Part shown: in pieces, positions 43,199-52,930 of the stretch
How the letters are laid out: every line of letters starts with the position of its first letter
How positions within the stretch are numbered: position 1 is the stretch's first letter
Assembly: GCA_023334545.1 (NCBI GenBank)
Contig: JAADVB010000124.1
Span: 1-52,930 of the forward strand
Direction: 5' to 3'
Length of the DNA: 52,930 nucleotides
Source of the DNA: Salisapilia sapeloensis
Taxonomy: Eukaryota > Oomycota > Peronosporomycetes > Peronosporales > Salisapiliaceae
Translations under genes and position numbers: made by a program
Notes under the pieces: generated by a model
Told to the model about the DNA's origin: nothing
Database searches by the model: none
The model's input: the letters and a program-made list of their open reading frames with translations, nothing else

Positions 43199-43921
43199 GG
43201 TCTCTGGAAGAGGACGGGCGTGGGGGCGCTCCGGCGATGCCGCTTGCTCCACTTCTCTTGAACTGGTGTGCTTGGAGCTAAGGAGTCAGCCATACAAAGA
43301 GCTAGATAGATAGAGCTTGAAAGGGTGTAGAGGGTACATCTGATAATGATAGAAGGAAGAGCTATGGGAGGGAGGTCTGCGTTCGTACGAAGCAAGTACA
43401 AAGTAGTCGGAAAGGAATGCAGTGTGGACTGGTCTGTCATTGTCGTTTGATGTGCTTGTTCGACCTTACGACCTTTGCTTATCACTCTGTTTGACATGAA
43501 CGTGGCTGCATGCTGCCTGACCTGGAGTTTTGTCTGCATTGGAGATGTGCCTTTTCGTCCTGCCGTCAGGATACTGTTTCAGCCCTTTACAAGCTTCCAA
43601 TCTTGATCGTGTCTAGTAGAAACACAGCTAGCTTATCCACATCCAGCTCGTGGCAGCTCAATGTGCCCATGGGCCGCGTCTTACCAATCTACTTTCATGC
43701 AATCTTGAAAGGAAGGATACTTGATCTCTTCGTTCACTCCTTCTCTTCCTACATTCTAGATGAGCCAACCTCCCTTCACTACAGTCCATACAGTCTAGAA
43801 CATGCATCGGACCCACTCCACTATCTATAGATAGCCCCACTTGCAAGCACTCGACTCTCTCTCGTGATCATACTGAAAAGCTAATGAATGGCACAAACCA
43901 CGACACGCCGCAACCAACAAA
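43199..43921. other. Intergenic region between divergent genes
   Basis: About 720 bp. No recognisable gene; several short open frames without family likeness. Confidence 0.5.
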
Positions 43922-44230
43922 ATGATCCGCATGCCGATGCGAAGAGCAGTTCAGAGCGCCCGTGCCACGGCCCGCGCGCAGCAGAAGAAGGCCAAGGGCG
44001 GCCAGCGAAAGGTTTCCTTTACCAAGGAACAGCAGCACAGTGCCTTTGGCCGCTCCTCCACCGACACCGTACGTGTCTCTCTGCGTCCTCTAAATGCGTA
44101 CTAACATCCTATGTAGATGTTCAAGGCAGTGACAGCCCAGACGGCAGGGCTACTGGACCGCAGTGCCTTCCCACAGCTTCCACTTGTACTGGACGAGCTG
44201 ATCGTGGAGGAAGATGACGACGGGCGATGA
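43922..44230 (+). CDS. Small basic protein, 86 residues, unknown function
   Basis: Exons 43922-44068 and 44117-44230. The N-terminal half is strongly basic (RRAVQSARATARAQQKKAKG) and could be a mitochondrial presequence or an RNA-binding tail. The middle is KVSFTKEQQHSAFGR, and the C-terminal half is a short helix followed by an acidic tail (VEEDDDG). The 48 bp intron has a perfect TACTAAC branch point 10 bp before its 3' AG, which supports the model. The family is not recognised. It converges with RPS7 at 79 bp. Confidence 0.65.
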
Positions 44231-44309
44231 GAGTAAACGTAATAAAGTAGCTGGTGAAAAGCCAAGGAAGGCAGTCGTTCATTTTGTTACTACTAGACCA
44301 CTAGAGACT

Positions 44310-44971
44310 CTACTCCTGCACCGGGAACTCAAACACGACCTCCTTGTTCGTCAGACGCTTGTAGACGGCGGCAAAGGTGTCGAGCTTGGTCTCGACGTTA
44401 ACCTGGTCCTTCGGGTCCAGGTACACGCGCAGGAGCTTGGAGCCATCGAGACGGCAGAGCGTACGCTTGCCGACGATCTCGGTCGGGTAGACGAGGTCCT
44501 ATTCACATGATAAATGAGCATGAGGCATGGGTGGCGAATCCCCAGAGGCCATCATCATACGTGACACGACTACAAATATACAGAACGTACCTCGAGGATG
44601 GCGTCCTGGACGGCCGTCAACGTACGAGAGCGAGGGCGCGGGCCGCTCGTCTTGTGCGATCGGGAGAAGCTCTTGCCGAGGACCGTGCGCTGCGTGATGA
44701 TCACGACGTGGCGGCCGCTGAACTTCTTCTCGAGCTCACGGACGAGGCGGGACTGGATCTTGTGGAAAGACTTGTGCTGACGGTACGGCACGAAGAGCAC
44801 GATGGCCGTGCGGGAGGCCGAGACTTCGACCTGCTTGGCGGCGACGATGTACAGGTCCTTGAGCTCGTTCTTGAGCTCCGACGAGGCCTCGAGGTTGGCG
44901 ATCTCCTGCGCCACCTGCGTCTCGAACTCATCCGGCTGGCGGCCTTCGGGCTTGACAATCTTGGACGACAT
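44310..44971 (-). CDS. RPS7: 40S ribosomal protein S7 (eS7)
   Basis: Exons 44971-44591 and 44498-44310; 189 residues, the family's size. Seen: [75 protein letters not shown], then, across a 92 bp intron, [20 protein letters not shown] and NKEVVFEFP. It is a small-subunit protein needed for 18S processing. Both termini match the family, so the start is firm. Confidence 0.97.
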
Positions 44972-45113
44972 ACCTGCTCTTCCTTGCTAGTTGGATAATG
45001 GGGCTGCATCCGTCCTCCAGTCAACCTTCCTGCTGCTGATTGGACAAAAGTAGTCACTGGCACAGGGTTACAGACGTACGAGTGGAGGATAAGATAGCCA
45101 ATCAAGACGAAAC

Positions 45114-46552
45114 TTATTCTTTTTCTTTCTCTTTTGTTGAAGTGGCGACGGACTCGGCCGCGACGGCCCACTCGACCATCTCGTCCTGCGAGCTGCATTG
45201 GAACGAGACTTTGCGGCTGTAGCCGGAGCGGAAGAGCGTGAAGGTGTTCGTGGATCGAGTCTCGGTAACGTCAAAAGTCGGAGTGGAGGCGGAGCCGTGC
45301 ATGTCTAGACGACACATAGGTAGACGTAGGGACGTGACATTGGCAGCACACGCTCGCGAATTGTCCAGAGCTAATAGTATACTTTTCCATGAAGTCGAGA
45401 TAGACCTCGTGGTGCCTTCTTTCAGTGGCAAGCAGTGTAGAAACCCGTCTCTCGTGATGACGCAGAGGGCGTCGACCCACGTCCGGAAGAAGGTGGAGGC
45501 GCTGGCGTCCTGGAACTTGAGGAATCCGCATCGGACCACTCGTTCGCTCGCGAGAGGCGACTGGAGCTTCCGGAAGAGCTCAGCTTCTGCCTCTTCATCT
45601 GCCACAGCCTCGGCTGTCCTCTGCATACATATCGTCAGCTATATCCTTGGATGCTATCGATGCTATCGTACATTTTTCGGGATCCGTCGGACGCTCTGGA
45701 GTAGATCTCGCTCTGGGTGCATACGCTACTTGTGCTAAGACTAGATGGAGAAAAGTAGAGGTAGAGGGAGTACCTGGACTGATGCGATGGGTTCCGAGGT
45801 AGCTGCTGCCATCTCTTCAAACAAGAGCTTTTGCTTCCGGAGGTAGGTGTCTAGAGCAGTCTGGAGGACGGCCGACCGCCACGTTTCGAGTGTCTTGTAC
45901 TGCTGAAAGAGACCTGCCATGCCCTTGACGTACTCTACTCGAGCGTCTTGGAGGCGAGTGACGTGGACGCAGTAGTCCAGTTGGGCCAGCCACGTATCAG
46001 AGGTTGCGTCCTCGGACTGGAGGCGAGTGTATCTGTCGAAAGCGTCCAGGACATTCCTTTGGTTGGTCTCTAGCTGCTTCTGGAGAGATGCTCCGTCCGC
46101 CTGGAGAGCATTCGCTTTGGATTCATACGTAGCGATCATGTCCTCTAGCTGTTTCTGCATCACGTCTCTTTTGATGGTGGTGGAAAACTGCTGTAGTTTC
46201 TCCGCCAAGTCCTGCTGACTCTGTCCGATGCGAGCGAGAGCTCTTTCGCTCGACGATGGTACGCTTAGGTCTGTGTCCTCTGGCGACTCTAGCATCGGCC
46301 GTAGCTTTGCCAGTGCATCTGCATACGCCACATCCTAACGATAGGCTTTAGTAGTGTTTTAGTAGGCTAGGATCGATGGTCTACCGCTTGCAGACGCTGC
46401 GTGAGGAACGAGAGGACGCGTGTGTTTTCGACTTTAGCTCGTTTCAATTCAATATCAAAGCTACGCCAGTACTCTTGGTCTCGTGTTAGTCGTGCATCTA
46501 TCCGATCCTTCCGAAGCTCTTCAAACGTCTGTAGGTCGTTCCTCTCGCCCAT
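45114..46552 (-). CDS. F-BAR and PH domain protein
   Basis: Four exons: 46552-46385, 46334-45774, 45725-45672, 45620-45114; 429 residues. Residues about 20-245 are a long coiled coil opening with an FCH-like stretch (FLTQRLQADVAYADALAKL), suggesting a membrane-curving F-BAR domain. The 54-nt third exon (RMHPERDLLQSVRRIPKN) uses the only local acceptor that keeps the frame. The last exon holds a PH-like domain (about 290-415: VVRCGFLKFQDAS, DALCVITRDGFLHCLPL, and near the end SFQCSSQDEMVEWAVAAES), which binds phosphoinositides in relatives. A role at the plasma membrane or endosomes is inferred. An extra intron inside the PH region is possible. Divergent from the ankyrin gene, 140 bp apart. 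Confidence 0.75.
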
Positions 46553-46692
46553 CCTCCGTCCGCCAGATCCGTGTCGACGCTCCTACTTGGTCGCATAAGG
46601 TGGGACAGTGTCTCGTAGTATTATATACAGTGACACGGACGAGTCGGATGCACCTACTGCGCACTTAACATCGCCTTGAGCTGACGAGGGAC

Positions 46693-49165
46693 ATGCGACG
46701 GTCGAGTGGGGCCGACTGTGAGCTCTGTCACTTGGCCTACTCCTTCTCCAGGACATCTTCAGCCAAGGTTGATCGAGCCTCTTCTACTAGAGAGCGAAAT
46801 CCGAGTCTCGAGTACGAAGATGAGCATGAACTAGGCTCGGATTCCTTCGCGATGCTATCGAAGCCATTCTTCGACGAATACGTCCCGGCCGTCGCGGTCG
46901 CAGCGACCCACGGACGTCTGCATCACGTCTGGCACTGGGTAAGTACGCTCCAGGCTTTACACGACACTAGAGCTCATGTACGTGTATTATCAGGTGGAAC
47001 ACGCCGGTGCGGACGTGGACGCCATGGACCACTTTGGTACCCGTCCGCTGCATCGAGCTGCGGTAGAAGGACATGCTGAGATTGTCCAGTACTTGCTATC
47101 TCAAGGCTCCGACGTAAACGCTCGTATTCGAAACGACCGTCGAGGCGACACGCCGCTCTTGCTAGCGTCCTCCAGAGGTCACGTGCGAGTCGTGTCCATT
47201 CTCGTCAGCCATGACCGCATCGCCCTGGATGCTAAGAGCGAGGACGAATACACTGCACTACTAGCCGCCACGAGAGCCAACTCGCTCGAGTCTGTCCGGG
47301 AGCTCGTGGCGAAAGGAGCTGCCTTGGACGCCACCTTTCCTCTCGTCAGCGACACTCGACAGCGACCGCACCACGCAAGTCCAGCGACGTGCCTCCATCT
47401 AGCTGTTTGGTACGGACACGTAGATCTTGTCACCTACTTGATCCAAGTGGTTGGGATGGATGTGAATTTGCGCATGAAGGGCGGGAGTGGTGCCGCTCCG
47501 CTTCATCTAGCAGCTAAGAGAGGGCACGTTGACGTCGTCCAAACGCTCTTGAACACTACAAACGTCGAGGTGGACGTCCAGGACGCGAGAGGCATGACGC
47601 CTCTCCACTACGCTGCAGACTATACGGACAAGAGTGCTTACAAGGCGGAGGAGGAGGCGTCCACCACACGTGTGTCGACCACGGTCGGCACCACAGGTCT
47701 AGACCCTCCTTCCTCGCGTCCAGGCCGATCTGCGTCTCTGTTCTCCATGCCGCGTCGATCGCACTCGATCCAGTCTCTCGGTCGTCGCCAGTCGGACGGT
47801 ATCAAAGCGCTGGACGACCGGAGGGTCGAGCGAGAGATGGAGCACGTTAAGGTTGTTGAGATGCTCGTCAGTCACGGCGCAGCGGTCCGTTCTCGCCGCA
47901 TGCGTGATCGTGCCACTCCAGTGCGCTGCGCCGCGCAGCGCCAGCACTTTTTGATCGCTCGGAGACTGCTGGACTTTGGCGCTAAGTCCAGCACGGCGTC
48001 TCGCTGGCTCTTTGCCGTCGTCTACGGCCGAGAGCCGGACCGCGTGCGGATGCTGGCGTCGAATCCACGTCCGCATCCTCCCAGTGTGCCTGGCGGAGAC
48101 AGTCATGCTGCTGGATCCTCCGACTCGATGCCGACAGCCACGGAGCGTCGACCGAGAGAAGACAACTCTTCAATCCTGTCGTCCATGTCGTCCTCCTCTA
48201 CCATCCATACGAATGTGCGGATGGGGACGTGGAGCCACGGACGCGTGCGTGCTGCCAGTAGTCCGCAGCATGTAGATGCTTGGGCGAGACCACTGGCGAG
48301 GGCGCAGAGTGCAGACGTCCCCAAGTCTTATCATGCGATCCATGACTTCACTCCTCTCCACTTGGCCTGCATGCGTCGAGACATGACGCACCTCGAGTCT
48401 CTCCAGGACGGATCCTACGACGTGAACGCTCGTACCTTGTCCGAGCACCTGACGCCTCTGCATGTCGCCGCGCAGTACGATTTCCATCAAGGCGTCGTGT
48501 GGCTGCTCAAGAGACAAGCTCAAGTGCATGTCTACTCTCGTCCGGAAGGTCTCATGCCGCTACATTACGCCGTCCAGAGCGGTCACTTGCGTATTGTCCG
48601 TCTGCTCTTGCGAGCAGGAGCCGACGTGAACACCACGACAAAGACGGACGGGACGTCTGCTATCCTCCTCGGACTGCTGAATGGGCGGTCGCGGGTCGTC
48701 AAGTACCTCGTACGCCATGGCGCAAGTGTGCAGGTGGACGAGAGGCATGTGGTGCATGTGCCGAGAGCAGACTCTCGCCTATACGTTCCGTCGTGTGTGG
48801 ATAAGCTGCCGAGACACGAGACGGACCGGACAACGGCGATGCACGTCGCTGCTTTTCTAGGAGACTTGGAGGCGCTGGAGGAGGCTGTTTGCCAAGGAGG
48901 AGAGGTGGACGCATCGGATGCAGATGGAGCGACGCCGTTGTGGCTAGCTGCTCTGGTCGGGCGACTGCGCGTCGTCGAGTACTTGGCGGAGAAAGGAGCG
49001 GACTTGACGATTGAAGTTGCAGGCAGCGGCACGCCGGCGATGAACGCGGCCGAGTTTGGGCACTTGGAGTGTCTCGAGTACTTGACGCAGCCGACGCCGG
49101 ATCGAGAGTCGGATCTCGGCCGACTATCGCTGCGGAGTATCGGGACGGATGCGTCTGTCGGGTGA
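46693..49165 (+). CDS. Large ankyrin-repeat protein
   Basis: Exons 46693-46938 and 46994-49165; 805 residues. The N-terminus (1-60) has one CxxC (CELC) and a polar stretch. Ankyrin repeats occupy about 66-245 (GTRPLHRAAVEGHAEIVQYL, GDTPLLLASSRGH, ATCLHLAVWYGHVDLVTYL, AAPLHLAAKRGHVDVVQTL). A Ser/Arg-rich insert follows, then further repeats, a second disordered stretch (about 375-460), and a C-terminal array to about 790 (FTPLHLACMRRDM, LTPLHVAAQYDFH, LMPLHYAVQSGHLRIVRLL, TAMHVAAFLGDLEAL, ATPLWLAALVGRL). No enzymatic domain or membrane segment is seen, so it is probably a cytosolic scaffold. Unlike the decayed ankyrin gene at 2.2-3.3 kb it is intact. It converges on the ING gene at 60 bp. Confidence 0.88.
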
Positions 49166-49225
49166 TGTAGGAAGAAGAGAGTTTTACAAGTATCTTTTTG
49201 GATATTTAACAAGTGCCATTGGGGT

Positions 49226-50183
49226 TTACGCAGTGATACCGAGTTGCTCTTTGCATTCGTTACAGTACCACGTGCCTTGCGGCTGGTCCTTGAGGCCGAC
49301 GCAGTCGAAGTGGAACCACTCGTACTTGCAGTCGTCGTTGTCGCACCCGACCATCTGGCCGTACGAGACGCGACGGCAGAAGCAGTAGATGGGTTCGTTC
49401 GGGTCGATCGGAAGGTCTTCTCCGACCATGCCAGGGGTCTAGTGCAGAAAATGAGATCAAGATAGACTGGTGATGTGTATGGGAGGTAGAGTACGGCTGC
49501 GGGGGTTTCTGGAAGAGCTTCAGCGGCCGACCGTTTGCGATTACTAGAGGCCTTGGTGCTCCCGACGGTGGCGTTCTTCCCTCGTCCACGCCTCTCTTCT
49601 CGACTGGAAGGACCGGAGGCGGAGGAGGATTGGGCACGACTAGGCGTGGGCGTCTGTGCCGAGAGTGACGACGGCGTACCACTCGTCCGACGCTTCTTGT
49701 GGAGAGGACCTCGGACGTCGTCATCCAGCTCGCCTGCGGGTTTGAGTAGCTTGGCGTACTCTTCCAAATCTTCATCTAGGCGCCGGATGTGGTGATCGAC
49801 AATGTCGTAGGACTGGGCAGCGATGGCGATTTTCTCGTCCAGCTTTTGGACCACGCGCTCTCGCGTGTCTGTGAGGAGCTGCACGTGTTCATTTGCGTCG
49901 ACGAGTTCACGCAGCTCGCTCTCGTCTGGTTCTGGACGACTGCTGTCCATGCACCTGTCATTCACGCTCTTCCTGGCACTGCGTAGAAAGTCTTTATGCG
50001 TCGAACGTAGTGACTCGATCAATTGATGCGAATTCTATGTAAAGGTGTTGCGTAAGAGAGTGCAAACGTGGCTTGGCGGGAGGAAGGTACCTTGTCGAGT
50101 TCTCTCATGAGGTCAAAGTTACGCTTGACCTCGGACGGAAGCATGTACATGCTCTCGAGATAGTCCTCCAAGTAGGTCCCCAT
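49226..50183 (-). CDS. ING-family chromatin reader with C-terminal PHD finger
   Basis: Exons 50183-50091, 50034-49495 and 49438-49226; 281 residues. The N-terminus [20 protein letters not shown] and FDLMRELDK is the ING homology region that docks to acetyltransferase/deacetylase complexes. A helical segment runs to about 105, followed by a basic, Ser-rich linker ([15 protein letters not shown]). The PHD finger at the end has the full ligand set: [37 protein letters not shown], with the ING-type Tyr and Trp of the H3K4me3 pocket. Both splice junctions ([19 protein letters not shown]) keep frame. Nuclear. The closest ING number cannot be assigned. Confidence 0.93.
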
Positions 50184-50476
50184 CGTCTCTCGTTTTTCGT
50201 GTTTGGCGCCGGTCGATAGGGAGGTACATTGCGAGACAAATGATGCTTGGATTGTAGGTCGGAGAGAAGTGGCAAAGCGCGAGGTTACCGGTAACCATTT
50301 TTCGATCGTACGCCTTGATCGGAAGCAAAGCAGCCGAAGGGATGTATCGCATCTTGAGCTATGGATGAAGGCTGTCTGTTGATATCGAAGTGGAAGCTGA
50401 ATGCGTTTGTATACCCGACTGTATCATTTTGATTTTGAAAGAGTACGGGTTTGACATTTTCGTACGCGTATGGCAT

Positions 50477-50548
50477 GGGGGAATAGCTCAGCGGTAGAGC
50501 GCTGGATTCCAGTCCCAGCGGTCGGGGGTTCAATCCCCTCTTCCCTCA
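50477..50548 (+). tRNA. tRNA-Trp (CCA)
   Basis: 72 nt. The acceptor GGGGGAA pairs with TTCCCTC (one G-T), discriminator A. The D arm is GCTC-AGCGGTA-GAGC. The anticodon loop TTCCAGT has T at position 33 and anticodon CCA. The T arm is GGGGG-TTCAATC-CCCTC. The closing pair of the anticodon stem is A-C rather than Watson-Crick. No intron; a T-rich stretch follows (tttataatctttt). Confidence 0.9.
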
Positions 50549-52095
50549 TTTATAATCTTTTCATGGGATTGCTCCATGAATAGACAGAGGCTAAGAGAAT
50601 ATGAAGATGGTTTTGTCTTTGCAGCATTTTTATTCGGATTAGATCGAGCTAGTGAAGATAGCTCAATGGTTAATCAAGGGGCATATGGAATGGTACACTA
50701 TTTAAATATATCGATAGCAAAAGCCTTCTTGATACTCATTTGCGAGTGCGTGGACGCGATCTTGGGAATCCCAAATATTGAAGTACACTTGAAGTCGGAT
50801 CTTGGACGATTTTGAAGCAGGTATCGCGCTCTAGAAAGTATCAAGACAACGATCTAAGACTGCACGCTGTATGCTTGCTAATCCGCTTTTTGTGGCGACT
50901 ACAAGTCTGTGATGGCAGATGATGGCAGCGTACTCATTAGTCCCATCTTTGGTCAGAGAATGGATACAGAATTGATAGACGTCACTCAGGTTAGCAAAGT
51001 CGTTCATGATATGTTTCTCGCTTGCACCCTGAACGCTGTTGTACTGAGTACAACTTACTATCCAAGGCTGTGGGTTTAATTTTCAATAGAGCAATAGACT
51101 GCAAGGAATAAGTACTATCGTCAATGCAGAAATGAACGATAGAAATGTCGACACGATTTTATCATATGATCCAACAAAAGTAGTAAACTTTATTTCACAA
51201 CCACCGCTAGGTGTCTTTAATCGATGCAGAACGCTTCTAAACTAACCTATACTACAGGCAAATTCGATGCTCGGCCTCTTGTATGAAAGGGACCGACTAT
51301 GACGCAACGTACACCCACCCTTGATCATCCCAGTAGTATCGCGAGAATTCCCGCATACCTCTTATAAGGCTATTATGTACAGTCCGGAACATGCTAGCAA
51401 CATTTCCTGCCATGTTCTATCCATTGTCAAAGGACTATCACCATCAATCAACATTGCTAACAGAATTTCAACATGAGAATAGACTCCGAAAATCGACCTC
51501 GTAACTGCATAAAGCACTTGGAGTGTTCTCTTTTTCGAGTAGACTGGCCGATCCTCGGCCTTACTGTTCCTCGATAAATATAGCTTTTGATACATCGTGC
51601 TACTTGTTATTGGATACAATCGTTGCCATCTTCGGTAAGGCTTAAAGCTACGTACCATGGATGCTCAAAGCTGGATTTGAATGCGATTCAGATGTCGTTC
51701 TGGCTGTCCATATTCCATAACGGAAAGGCTCTTTCACAGGTTCTATCCCGGCGATTGCTACACATACGTGCCTCGCAGGTCACCGAAGAAGCTTGCTTCT
51801 CTAGTTCCAAGGCCTGGCGACCTGCGTAGCGAAGCTCATACCGAACTATTCGCTCGTCTATTCCGTACATAAGTAGATCTACTAGGCTGACGTGGCAGGA
51901 AACATCTGCTTGTCAGACATACAAAATCAAGATAAAACGAGGTCCAGAGCCCGTTTCTGGCACAGCTCCTACGTGTCGTGGTAACCTGAGGCCAACAATT
52001 CGACCTTGGATGATACACGAAGGGCGATTGCCTCGCTGGCAAACAGTCAATCTGTTCTTCATAGTTAGTCGAGCTGCTCAGTGATAAACGGAATA
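50549..52095. other. Gene-poor stretch
   Basis: About 1.5 kb. A 55-codon frame near 50912-51079 and a 79-codon frame at 50576-50815 have no recognised relatives. No repeat or transposon seen. Confidence 0.45.
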
Positions 52096-52930
52096 ATGAG
52101 AAGATGCCAATCTCGGCGTCTTTGCCTCGCAGCGCTCCTCATTGCGCTTCACGTGAGTCATGGCGAAGCAGACGCTGTTGTAGTGTCAGAGCGGTTCTTG
52201 CAAGAAGATCGGCCGATTGCTACCACGCCGCCGTCCTCAGTACCACTGGATGATTCTGGCGATCTAGTATCGCCTTCTGCATCTAATGAGGACGATCCGA
52301 TAGAAAACCCGCCTAACGAACTAGACCGTGACGCTGATAATCAAGTTTCGGATAGCCAGGATGCCGTATTCTCCAATGTGCCGAACGATGATGAATCAGA
52401 CACCCCATCTCTGGCATCACCAGACCAAGATGAAGATGATGAAATAGATTCACAAGTGGATGATTTCACCCCGGACAACGATGTACCTCTGTCAGAAACA
52501 ATTGAAACTTCGACTCCAAACGTCATCGAGTTCACTAATTCCCAAAGCAGTACGCCCAATCCATCGGATGAATCAACCTCAGCAGATAGTTCTCAAGAAA
52601 CTACCAACAATTCGAATACAGAAGCTAACGAATCGACCACCACAAGCGACTTTCCCGAGCGCTCTACAGATGGGTTTAAACAAAGCCAAGCCGAAGATGG
52701 CCACGAACATGACACCGGCAGCGAAATGCCAACTGCCGCACAATCATCGAACTCTAATAGCAACACAGGCTCCAGCACAACAACCACTAGCAGCGCTTCT
52801 AGTGTTGGCAGCAGCAGTGGCGTTGGCAGTTCGCCTGTATCTCCGTCGAGCAGTGGTGGCGACGACAGCAATGACAATGGCGACAGTAGCGGCGACGGAG
52901 GCGTGGTCGATCCTAGCACCAGCGCTTCTA
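52096..52930 (+). CDS. Secreted Ser/Thr/Asp-rich protein, 5' part (runs off the window)
   Basis: Open from ATG 52096 to the window end, 278 codons without a stop. Residues 1-23 are a signal peptide (basic RRCQSRR, then LCLAALLIALHVSHG). Residues 31-39 read SERFLQEDR, resembling a degenerate RxLR (RxLQ) plus acidic motif at the distance expected for oomycete RxLR effectors. The rest is low complexity: acidic Asp/Glu/Pro/Ser to about 150, then Ser/Thr/Asn-rich, then runs of Ser, Thr and Gly. No Cys follow the signal. It could be a cell-wall mucin-like protein with more domains downstream, or an effector. The opposite strand also stays open because of the biased composition. Confidence 0.7.
   Translation, partial: MRRCQSRRLCLAALLIALHVSHGEADAVVVSERFLQEDRPIATTPPSSVPLDDSGDLVSPSASNEDDPIENPPNELDRDADNQVSDSQDAVFSNVPNDDESDTPSLASPDQDEDDEIDSQVDDFTPDNDVPLSETIETSTPNVIEFTNSQSSTPNPSDESTSADSSQETTNNSNTEANESTTTSDFPERSTDGFKQSQAEDGHEHDTGSEMPTAAQSSNSNSNTGSSTTTTSSASSVGSSSGVGSSPVSPSSSGGDDSNDNGDSSGDGGVVDPSTSAS

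Noticed and set aside
48583-50022. 479-codon minus-strand frame joining the ING gene to antisense of the ankyrin gene
   Set aside because: The ING part needs splicing to reach its PHD finger; the remainder is antisense of ankyrin repeats.
1-52930. CRISPR arrays, prophage, bacterial operons
   Set aside because: The window is eukaryotic (spliceosomal introns, nuclear and mitochondrial genes). No regular repeat-spacer array was seen.

Overview
The window looks like nuclear DNA of an oomycete (stramenopile). The evidence is: short GT-AG introns of about 45-110 bp with UACUAAC-like branch points; an OMP decarboxylase fused upstream of orotate phosphoribosyltransferase, an order I associate with stramenopiles; a tandem pair of multi-pass membrane proteins of a type I recall as expanded in oomycetes; and secreted low-complexity proteins at block edges. 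I cannot place the species. Gene identities come from reading motifs and exon junctions; no database search was possible. Multi-exon models were built by requiring GT-AG boundaries, an intact reading frame and family continuity across every junction.

Layout. (1) 1-15.5 kb is sparse and repeat-rich: ankyrin pseudogene pieces, two tandem membrane-protein genes (4.3-8.1 kb), a duplicated unknown gene whose second copy is split by a segment holding a decayed LINE-type retroelement (12.2-15.0 kb), and a secreted tandem-repeat protein (10.2-10.8 kb). (2) 15.5-24.1 kb is a dense housekeeping block: NAA25, SCO1, NDUFA8, two nitroreductases, a FES1/HSPBP1 exchange factor and TAM41. (3) 24-29.4 kb holds tRNA-Asp, a small secreted or membrane protein, SEC61 beta, a CCDC81-like HU-domain protein and the OMPDC-OPRT fusion. 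(4) 29.4-36.1 kb has no recognisable gene; its core (about 30.48-33.0 kb) is extremely A+T-rich. (5) 36.1-50.2 kb is a second dense block: a PlsC-type acyltransferase, a small membrane protein, SRP68, the exosome subunit MTR3, lipoyl synthase, a new-looking triple-repeat nuclear protein, an 86-residue basic protein, RPS7, an F-BAR-PH protein, a large ankyrin protein and an ING/PHD protein. (6) 50.2-52.93 kb holds tRNA-Trp, a sparse stretch and the 5' part of a secreted Ser/Thr/Asp-rich protein that runs off the window.

Many genes form divergent or convergent pairs with 17-300 bp between them (44 bp between two divergent start codons at 37.3 kb). Several functions are mitochondrial: SCO1, NDUFA8, TAM41, lipoyl synthase and possibly one nitroreductase. 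Several act in secretion: SEC61 beta and SRP68. The contrast between compact housekeeping blocks and sparse edges carrying secreted proteins, duplications and transposon debris resembles the 'two-speed' architecture described for plant-pathogenic oomycetes.
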